64,000 nt of DNA from Metridium senile (lineage: Eukaryota; Cnidaria; Anthozoa; Actiniaria; Metridiidae). Position 1 is the stretch's first letter. Every line of letters begins with the position of its first letter. The DNA lies in contig OX459103.1 of the NCBI GenBank assembly GCA_949775045.1, positions 10,350,842 to 10,414,841 on the forward strand. The letters run 5' to 3'. This document shows, one piece after another, positions 20,621-30,032 of the stretch. The translations under genes and the position numbers were made by a program. The notes beneath the pieces are model-generated. The model ran no database searches. It was not told where the DNA came from and was given only the letters and a program-made list of their open reading frames with translations.

Positions 20621-23600
20621 ATCACTACTACACAAATAGGCGAGCGTAGTGTTTACAAGTGTATCCTAGCTGATATAATAATGTTTTATAATGATATCCC
20701 ATAGAAATTCATTCATGAAACAGTCATCTTTATAATCAAAATATTTATCTGATTTTTTGTTGACAGGGTCAGGCATTGTAGCAACATCAATTCATGTGAA
20801 CAGATCAAATTGGTTTTACTTTGAACACAAAAGGAATGAGTACGTAGAAGACTTCTAGAGCTGGAGGATATCATAACTCATTTATGGCAGCAGCTTTTGC
20901 CCAAAAGAGCATGTTATTTGTTGATCCATTGATTGGGCTTTCAGGCATATTATGCTCATAGTATTTACTTTTTTCAGTAGTGTCAACATTTATTGAGACA
21001 TCTACACAGATTATTATTCTGGCTAAATATTAGTTTGCATGTTTGACAAGGAATGCAATGTGTTTCCAATAGTCTAAAATTAAACAACTGGTAATGTTTT
21101 CAAATTTTCATGCAATCACCAGTTGAGCCTCAAGTGAAGATTACTAGAAAAATAAGCCAAGTATTATTTGCTTCATTTTGTACACAGACTCAATTGTCTG
21201 AATAAAAAAGTGTTGATGTTTTTAGAATTGTTTATATTCCTAATATATACATGCAAACTCTCATTTAGCTCAAACAAAGTGTTCATGACCTCTGGTAGGT
21301 AAGTTTGGAAATCACCTCCACATGTTGGGTATATTATAATGGGAGATGTTCTAGAATGTGTACTTCTAAATTCAGAAATATTAAGAGGTTTTATTAACCA
21401 AGCGTGAGGTCTGTATGAGAAAATATCAGACCGAGTCTTGACAGTACAGACCGAGCACAGCAAGGTCTCAAAAAAAGACTGCGGTCTGATATTTTCCAGA
21501 CAGACTGAGCAAGATAGGTTAATAAATCGTTTATTGTATGGCCTTTTTTTCTTAGCAATGTACGAAATCGCTGAATTGCTTATTATTGAATGAATAAAAA
21601 TACATTAAAGATTAAACTTATCGGCAATGATAACGTTGGGTTTGGGTGCCTCGATGCCGCCCCACAAGGACATGCTGCATGTCCCTGACGACAAGGCAGT
21701 AACCATGGTAACCATCCACTGCCTGACACCCTTCACACTGACTCAGTTAGTGGAAAGTTATACTTACCTAGAGAACATACTTACCAGGGAGAGGAGGGTG
21801 GGAGCAGCAAAACTATGCATACACAGCGAGGATCAACAAGATCTGAACAGCATGCTCATGTGCAGGCCCCTGCACAGCTCGGGGTGACACTCGCACGCAC
21901 AACAACCGCTGACCACCGTTTGCATAAGACTCAGCTACTGGAATCCAAGGATTCACGCAATTGCCTCTAGTTTAACCTCGCCTAAATTACATTTAGCCAC
22001 ATCAAACTGGCTAAAACACTTTGCAGGTATGACAAGGCAAAATTTTAACAAAATATTTATTGCATTACTTTACAAGTTGTTTTTAATTCCTCGGTCTGAA
22101 GAAAATATGAAAATTGGACCGTTGTCATGGTAATGGTCTGAGATGGGAAAATCTCAGACCGGAAATCAGCCAATCAGAGCGCACATACTATTGTAGCCAT
22201 ATCATAAAATGTTTTAAATAATACAAGTGCAACTAAAACATTTATTTTTGTAATATAAATCCTGTATAATTTAAAAACTGGCATGTAACACTAAACAAAT
22301 TGGATGTTTTAAATGTATCCTTGGGCATTTTTAAATTTTATACCTTTACTTCTCTGGAATGACAGTCGATATGCAGTAATGTTGCACCATGTTATTATAC
22401 CCTAGATGCAGAAGTGATTTGGAAACTAAACTTTGACTTGCATGATTATATACACATATATATGTAGTTGTGACTGCAAGTTAATATCAGCTGAAAATAT
22501 TTGTTTCCAACAGAGATGTTGGATTTCTAAATATATCATGTTTGAATTACAGTTAATTTTCATCTTGCCATTTGATATTTCATTTGGGGGTGGGATTTTA
22601 AGTTTGCTCTATATTTTTTTCCAGCCCCTTCACAACATTTTAATAAAAAAATATTTAAAAAAAAATATTTTAATATTAGTAAGTTGTTTAAAAACAATCC
22701 ATCTAAAACAGAAAACATGTGACACTAATTGTACTTGATTACACCACCTTTTTACTTCTATAGTTTTACCTAAGCTTACTTATGGGCTCAGTGTATATGC
22801 TGCTTCCAAACCTGAGCTATAACTACAGTACAAAATTTTATCAGCCATTGTTACAAGAGAAAATACATTTCATATTTTATAGATATTTTTAATTTATAAG
22901 ATAAATCAGACCGTTCTATTTTTCATAAACCTTGTAATATTAGCCATCCTCTACACAGTTTTTTACACATTCTAGAACATCTCCCATTATAATATACCCA
23001 ACATGTGGAGGTGATTTCCAAACTTACCTACCAGAGGTCATGAACACTTTGTTTGAGCTAAATGAGAGTTTGCATGTATATATTAGGAATATAAACAATT
23101 CTAAAAACATCAACACTTTTTTATTCAGACAATTGAGTCTGTGTACAAAATGAAGCAAATAATACTTGGCTTATTTTTCTAGTAATCTTCACTTGAGGCT
23201 CAACTGGTGATTGCATGAAAATTTGAAAACATTACCAGTTGTTTAATTTTAGACTATTGGAAACACATTGCATTCCTTGTCAAACATGCAAACTAATATT
23301 TAGCCAGAATAATAATCTGTGTAGATGTCTCAATAAATGTTGACACTACTGAAAAAAGTAAATACTATGAGCATAATATGCCTGAAAGCCCAATCAATGG
23401 ATCAACAAATAACATGCTCTTTTGGGCAAAAGCTGCTGCCATAAATGAGTTATGATATCCTCCAGCTCTAGAAGTCTTCTACGTACTCATTCCTTTTGTG
23501 TTCAAAGTAAAACCAATTTGATCTGTTCACATGAATTGATGTTGCTACAATGCCTGACCCTGTCAACAAAAAATCAGATAAATATTTTGATTATAAAGAT

Positions 23601-23699
23601 GACTGTTTCATGAATGAATTTCTATGGGATATCATTATAAAACATTATTATATCAGCTAGGATACACTTGTAAACACTACGCTCGCCTATTTGTGTAGT

Positions 23700-24490
23700 A
23701 GTGATTCTCTAAAGTACCCTTTAGTGGTTGCACTAATAAAAAGATTGTATTAATTAGTTTAATAATAATGGTATCCTCTAAAGGGTATGATACATATTGC
23801 ATAGTACCCTTTAGTAGTTCAATGAAGAAATAAAGATATTATATTAATTTATTAGTGATTATATCCTCTAAAGAATATGACACACATAGTACCCTTTATA
23901 GGGTGAAGTAATAAAGAGAATGTATGCAGTAAGATATAACCTCTAAAGGGTATGACACACATAATACCCTTTAGAGGGTGAAGTAATAAAGAGAATGTAT
24001 GCAGTAAGATATAACCTCTAAAGGGTATGACACACATAATACCCTTTAGAGGGTGAAGTAATAAAGAGAATGTATACAGTAAGATATAACCTCTAAAGGG
24101 TATGACACACATAATACCCTTTAGAGGGTGAAGTAATAAAGAGAATGTATACAGTAAGATATAACCTCTAAAGGGTATGGCACACAATACCCTTTATAGG
24201 GTGAAGTAATAAAGAGAATGTATGCAGTAAGATATAACCTCTAAAGGGTATGACACACATAGTACCCTTTAGAGGGTGAAGTAATAAAAAGAATGTATAA
24301 CTTAAGTTATATCCCCTAAAGGGTATGACACACATACTCTATAGTACCCTTGATAGGGTGAAGTAATATAAAAGAGAATGTACAGTACTGAAGTTATAAC
24401 CTCTAAAGGGTATTACACACATAGTACCCTTTAGAGGGTGAAATAAAGAGAATTTATTAGTTATATCCTCTAAAGGGTATGACAAACATG
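23700..24490 (-). repeat. Tandem palindromic CCCTTTAGAGG array, right arm
   Basis: Mirror of the left-arm array. The translated comparison of a 111-codon stretch shows one difference between the arms, consistent with recent origin. Confidence 0.9.
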
Positions 24491-24904
24491 CTCTATAGTA
24501 CTCTTTAGCGGTTCAATGAAGTAAAAATTTTATATATCCTCTAAGTATATAACGGTTGTATTATTAGTTTAGTTCTTTCTCTAGAAATTTCAAATAGAAG
24601 CACATCTTTAACTTAAGTTTGTTGTGTGTTGTTTTACCTTGATTCAGCAAGCAAATTATCCGTATTTGACATCATTATATTGGCAAAAGAATTCCTCCGC
24701 ATTCACCTAGAAAGACGGCCATGTTTTATTTCCCGAAGGTTTTCGTCGGCACAATCGTCGGTATCTCCGACGAACCGAATAGAAATACTCGATTCCAGTC
24801 TTTCGCGAAATAGCCTCTAAAGGGTATGATCTAGGCACAACCCTATTACTTTGGTTCGACGCCATATTGCGAAAGAGAAAGAATTAGTAGCCAGGCCTTC
24901 CATT

Positions 24905-25229
24905 ACCACAGGAATCCCAATTGTGGCAATAAGTGGCAACGTAAGTGGCAACGTAAGTGGCAACGTAAGTGGCAACGTAAGTGGCAACGTAAGTGGCAAC
25001 GTAAGTGGCAACGTAAGTGGCAACCTAAGTGGCAACGTAAGTGGCAACGTAAGTGGCAACCTAAGTGGCAACCTAAGTGGCAACCTAAGTGGCAACGTAA
25101 GTGGCAACGTAGATCGAAACATCCAAAAAATAATAAGGAGTAACAAAAAATAAGAGAGTGTTGCAAGAAAATAATGAGACGCAACCACAAATTAAAAAAA
25201 TATAGTGATGTCACTTCAGAGCCACCGTA
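24905..25229 (-). repeat. Right terminal inverted repeat of the giant transposon, with 15 x 12-bp array
   Basis: Positions 24931-25110 hold 15 units of AAGTGGCAACGT, some with CCT in place of CGT. Positions 25111-25229 mirror 6061-6180 almost exactly. The unit number (15 against 14) and variant order differ from the left end. Confidence 0.9.
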
Positions 25230-25364
25230 TTTTCGGGCCTGGCACTCCTAACTTTTGGCACGCGTACCATACTTTTCTGGCACGGCGCTCGTAAATTTTG
25301 CCGTGTAAACGCAATTCCAAGCGGCCCGCGTACCTACTTTTTAAGCGTGCCGAGACTACCTCAA

Positions 25365-28300
25365 CCCCATTTACACGACATCACTTTCGGCCCGGCACTC
25401 CAAACTTTAGGTACGCGGGCCGATCGATTGTGGCCCGTCAAAATCGCTTTTACACGACAAATGTAGACGGGCCAGTTTATCTATGGGGCACTCCAAAAAT
25501 TTGAAATGGCCCGCCTGATTTCCTGAACCCTTGCTGTATTAAGAGCCGTTCCACGTAAGCTTCGAGTATTTTCAGAAATGGTCAGATACAACCCCACCTG
25601 TAACTTTGCATGGTGAAGGTAGTCATGAGCAAGTAATCATATGGGCAATATTAGGTCGTTTCATTTTAAAGCGTTCACGTGACATCCGTTCAAAGTTTGA
25701 CCTATTTTCGGCTTAATTTTGATGCAGACTGAAATTTCGAAAATTTGTAAAGTTTGTAGATCTCGTGCGACTTTTTTGTATTCAAATTTACACGGTATCA
25801 TTACTTGTGCAAATTAAAAATCGTACAATTAAAAATGAATTTGTAAATGTTTATTAGTATTTTACCTGACGCTCATCAGAGAGAGCAGAAACAACGCACT
25901 TCGGTTTCTTTAAACAACGCACTTTGGTTTATGTTAGATATTCTTTACATAGATAGATAGAATTCAATTGTTATTTAGATAGGCTATTTATTCCAATTCA
26001 CTTAGAATCAGCTAGGGTAGTTAAAATTGCTTTCTTTTATTTATTCATTGTTATTATTTTGAGGGCCATGTGTATATTATCTTTAGATATTTTAAAGTGT
26101 TACCCTCTTTAAATAATGTATTCTATTCTATTGTATCCTTCGATGTGCATAAAGTGATGTCTCATGGAACAAAATCATAGAATATCTCCGCTGGTAGTGC
26201 ATTTTATGTCCAGTTAAAAAGTTAAATTAGTACAAAATAGCGGTAAATGTGAAAATGTGAATTGCATGAAAGACCTGCAGTCAGTTTTAGTAAAATAGGG
26301 AATTTAATCCTGACTGCGGCCCGTATTTCACACCTGATCAGATACTTGTGAACAAAATTATTCGGCCTTTTTTATCTTGCACAAAAAATATCTGAGCAAG
26401 GGTCATATGAAGCAGTTGCAACTACATGAGTCATTCTGAAGTAAAAACAGAGGTCGAATTGATCATGATTTTGTGTAGAGCAGGTTAATTATATCTTGTG
26501 TATAGTATTGAATATCACCTATTTTTGTTCTTTTAAGTAACTATTAAATTAATTTTTTGTATAGGAATTTTTGAGTGTCGACCAGAAGTTTTGAGTAAAA
26601 TGAATGTGTGCGCACGCCACAGAAATGAATTAGGAATTGGATGGAGAGGTAGACGAAAGTATTTTCATATTTCAGAGAGTATGCGAGTGTCATTTATATC
26701 AAATTAGATCGGTATTTAATTTATGCAAACCCTGAAGTTTTTACTAGAAATGTTTGTCAGACCATGCACAATCACAAACAAACATTTAAATTACTTATTA
26801 AATTTCAATCAAAAATTGAATTAAAGTTTTTGTGGCCTCATCCGACCACGTTTTTCCTCTGGTTTTTCCACTTGTAGAACTGCAAGTAGACGCCGCCATT
26901 TTGCACGATCAAGAACAAGTGAGCATGTTCTGTATAATTTCCGCTGGATATTCGAACTCGTAGGCGCATTTAAGGTACGCGGACCCTTGTTTTGGCGGGC
27001 CGAGACTACCTACCTGATGTAGTCTCGGCACGCTTAAAAAGCAGGTACGCGGGCCGCTTGGAATTGCGTTTACACGGCAAATTTTACGAGTGCCGTGCCA
27101 GAAAAGTAAGGTACGTGTGCCAAAAGTTAGGAGTGCCGGGCCCAAAAATGATGTCGTGTAAATGGGGTTCTCAGGTAGGTAGTCTTATACAGAACATGCA
27201 TGCTCACTCGTTCTTGATCGTGCAAAATGGCGGCGTCTACTTGCAGTTCTACAAGTGGAAAAACCAGAGGAAAAACGTGGTCGGATAAGGCCACAAAAAC
27301 TTTAATTCAATTTTTGATTGAAATTTAATAAGTAATTCAAATGTTTGCTTGTGATTGTGCATGGTCTGACGAACATTTTTAGTAAAAACCTTCAGGATTT
27401 GCATAAATTAAATACCGATCTGATTTGATAAATGACACTCGCATACTCTCTGAAATATGAAAATACTTTCGTCTACCTCTCCATCCAATTCCTAATTCAT
27501 TTCTGTGGCGTGCGTACACATTTTGATTTTACTGACTCAAAACTTCTGGTCGACACTTAAAAATTCCTGTAAAAAAAATAAATTTAATAGTTACTTAAAA
27601 GAAAAAAAAAGTGATATTCAATACTATACACAAGATATAATTAACCTGCTCTACACAAAATCATGATCAATTCGACCTTTGTTTTACTTCAGAGTGACTC
27701 AGTTGCAACTGCTTCATATGACCCTTGCTTGGATATTTTTTTGTGCAAGATAAAAAAAGGCCGAATAATTTTGTTCACAAGTATCTGATCAGATGTGAAA
27801 CACGGGCCGCAGCCAGGATTAAATTCCCTATTTTACTAAAACTGACTGCAGGTCTTTCACATCTTCACATTTACCGCTATTTTGTACTAATTTGTCTTTT
27901 TAACTGGACATAAAATGCACTACCAGCGGACACATTCTATAATTTTGTTCAATTTCAAAGATTGGCAATTCCATGAGACATTTGCACAAGCTGTAATGAT
28001 ACCGTGTAAATTTGAATACAAAAAAGCTGCACGAGATCTACAAACTTTAAAAATTTTCTAAATTTCAGTCTGCAAAATTAAGCCGAAAATACGTCAAACT
28101 TTGAACGGATGTCACGTGAGCGCTTTAAAATGAAACGACCTAATAATGTCCATTTGATTACTTGCTCATGACTACCATCACCATGCAAAGTTACATGTAC
28201 AGGTGGGGTTGTATCTGACCATTTCTGAAAATACTCGAAGCTTACGTGGAACGGCTCTTAATACAGCAAGGGTTCAGGAAATCAGGCGGGCCATTTCAAA

Positions 28301-28437
28301 TTTTTGGAGTGCCCCATAGATAAACTGGCCCGTCTACATTTGTCGTGTAAAAGCGATTTTGACGGGCCACAATCGATCTGCCCGCGTACCTAAAGTTTGG
28401 AGTACCGGGCCAAAAGTGATGTCGTGTAAATGGGGTT
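25365..28437. mobile_element. Foldback arms of the outer element
   Basis: The left arm (about 25365-26938) and right arm (about 27183-28437) are mirror images with a few percent divergence. The left arm has about 300 bp near 25860-26160 that the right arm lacks. The centre 26940-27182 is a shorter related palindrome (GCCGAGACTACCT and mirror). 25230-25363 is the other part of that shorter unit, adjacent to the giant transposon. There is no coding sequence. Confidence 0.75.
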
Positions 28438-28522
28438 TAAGGAATCAAGACTCTTTGATTCACATTGAGGACTGAGTCATAAATGATAGATGTAGAATGA
28501 TGGTTGTGCGGACAAAAGACAG

Positions 28523-28669
28523 ACAGTCCCTAGTGTTACGCGAAAACTCCGAGGAAGCGAGTTGAAGCTTGATCGATCGAAATTCTGGCCGCGAGAGAAT
28601 GAGGAGGGGAGTAGCGGACGAGCGGGGAGTGAGGCGAGTGGGGAGGATTTGCGTAAAAGTAGGGACTGT
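28523..28669. mobile_element. MITE with ACAGTCCCTA ends, copy 1
   Basis: Begins ACAGTCCCTAGTG and ends GTAGGGACTGT. Relatives are at 49808-50020 and 58485-58650. Its interior is GC-rich compared with its surroundings. Confidence 0.6.
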
Positions 28670-29004
28670 TTTGAAGTCTAATAAAAAGACTATAGAAGGG
28701 GAATCATGAATCATGTATATCTTTTCATCATTAAGGAAACAAGTATATCTTTGATTCACATTAAAGACTGAATCATGAATGATAGATGTAAAATGATAGA
28801 CGTGCGGTCAAAAGCTAAAAAGACTATGCAAGGGTAAATCAACGTTACTGAATGATGTCGCTTCAGACCCCCGATACAGGATTTCTTTGAAATTTAAAAA
28901 AAAACAATCGCAATCACCGTACTATGCGTGTAATTGTTTTCCCAATAATCAATAAAGTTATTTACAACTTATTTACTTATTTAAAACTTTCATTCCGTTA
29001 ATCA

Positions 29005-29385
29005 TAGCCTGCGTGGCCGGCTCTTGGGGAATTGGGGACGAGGAGGGGAGGAGAGGGGGTTGAGGAGGAAGGAAAGGGAAAGGAGACCCTGCTAGCAAAC
29101 CCCACTTTGTCGTGTACCTGCGGCTGCCAGAGGCCGCACGCTTCTATTGGTCAAAATGAAGCATGACGCTGTCAATTATAGTATTTGTAATTCAACGCAA
29201 TGTTACTAACTTAGCGTCTTCGCGTGCTTGTTCAACTAAGACTTCTTCGGAGACTTGAAAATAGACGACAAAAAAAAAGCTGCTGACGATTTACTCGAAG
29301 GTAAAGATGTTTTGGCTTTGTTTCCCACTACGGTCATCCTTTTCCTCCTCGTCCCCAATTCCCCAAGAGCCGGCCACGCAGGCTA
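29005..29385. mobile_element. TAGCCTGCGTGG element with 9-bp target duplication and a helicase-like fragment
   Basis: The arms are about 40 bp (TAGCCTGCGTGGCCGGCTCT and mirror). CGTTAATCA flanks both sides (28996-29004 and 29386-29394). Interior + strand sequence at about 29255-29330 reads KKKAADDLLEGKDVLALFPT, which resembles the region just before the Walker A motif of RecQ-type helicases. It ends before GKS. A captured gene fragment is inferred. Confidence 0.75.
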
Positions 29386-29610
29386 CGTTAATCATAGCAA
29401 TATTCACAGCTTTCGGTTATGTCGTATTACTGCTACTAACAATAACCGTAAATCTAAAGAAATGCGACTGATTTATCCCTTAGGTACACAGCAACCTTTC
29501 GGCATGAATGAACGATTCGCTTTCAATTAATTAATCCATTGTTCTTGAACTCCTCCTACATTTTCTATCGCTTTTTGATTGATTCATCATTTATACTCAG
29601 TATCTCTCTT

Positions 29611-29770
29611 AGTCTAACTCTTTTACTCCGACGAAGGGCTAAAGCTCGAAACGTCAGTAAAGTTAAGTCAACATTTTTTTACGGTGTTACAAATTTCATT
29701 ATATATTGCCTATCGTTTATATCAAACACCGACGCAGCCTATACTAGTTTACTCGCTAGTGTCCATGTAT
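29611..29770 (+). repeat. Dispersed retroelement-like 3' fragment, copy 2
   Basis: Shares TTTTACTCCGACGAA, GCTCGAAACGTCAGTAAAGT and GGTGTTACAAATTTCATTAT with 5604-5720. It continues into ATCAAACACCGACGCAGCCT, which is also seen at 46437-46525. Confidence 0.65.
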
Positions 29771-30032
29771 TTACAACATAACTTATTACAACTGTAACTA
29801 TGGCAACAGCTAATTTCAATTTGCCGCACACGGCCGGCCATATCAACGTGTCTCCGCGACCCTGATTTTTGGGCCTCCTGTGGTAAAACTCGTCCCAGTC
29901 TGCTCGCGAACATTATTTTTCCAAGATGGCGGATAAAACGTCAATCTGAACGGTGGTCAACATTTTTTTACAATTAATGACTAAATTATGGAGAATATTT
30001 TAATTAACTGGCATATAATGAATGAGTAAGAG

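Larger units (their letters stand above)
19484..24842. mobile_element. Nested long-TIR element (5.36 kb) with 9-bp target duplication
   Basis: Its ends read GGTTGTGCCTAGATCATACC and mirror. CTATTACTT flanks it on both sides (19475-19483 and 24843-24851), a 9-bp duplication. The arms are about 1.88 kb (19484 to about 21363, and about 22967 to 24842) and nearly identical, which implies a recent insertion or ongoing conversion. The arms carry tandem repeats. The 1.6-kb centre has no recognisable transposase; it includes a part with AGACCG/CGGTCT motifs at 21385-22200. A 9-bp duplication and very long TIRs fit Mutator-like or foldback elements (inference). Non-autonomous. Confidence 0.88.
6061..25229. 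mobile_element. Giant DNA transposon (19.2 kb) with integrase, HECT-like and RING/ZnF genes; IS3EU-like
   Basis: What is seen: the left end TACGGTGGCTCTGAAGTGAC and the right end are exact mirrors at the tips. The mirrored region runs about 120 bp of unique sequence, then 12-bp repeat arrays, then weaker similarity to about 310 bp. TTTTCG occurs immediately outside both ends (6055-6060 and 25230-25235), a 6-bp target duplication. The flanks rejoin to match a related uninterrupted sequence near 27135-27165. Removing the nested 19484-24842 element and one copy of its 9-bp duplication leaves about 13.8 kb carrying three genes: integrase (+), HECT-like (-) and a 1006-aa protein (+). What is known: IS3EU elements are recalled as having 6-bp duplications, TAY...RTA ends and an IS3-type integrase. 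Assignment to IS3EU is inference. Confidence 0.88.
6035..28437. mobile_element. Outer foldback element, split by the giant transposon
   Basis: The two parts are 6035-6060 and 25230-28437. The left tip reads AACCCCATTTACACGACATC. The right tip is its reverse complement, ending at 28437. Flanking TAA on both sides is a possible 3-bp target duplication, as in PIF/Harbinger-type elements. Without the insertion the element would be about 3.2 kb and almost entirely palindromic. The tip motif also occurs inside it at about 25365 and 27170, so it is itself compound. Confidence 0.65.

Noticed and set aside
6061..25229. Interpretation as a Maverick/Polinton or an integrated virus because of the rve integrase
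   Set aside because: No family B DNA polymerase, capsid, packaging ATPase or protease is visible. The remaining genes have ubiquitin and zinc-finger domains.
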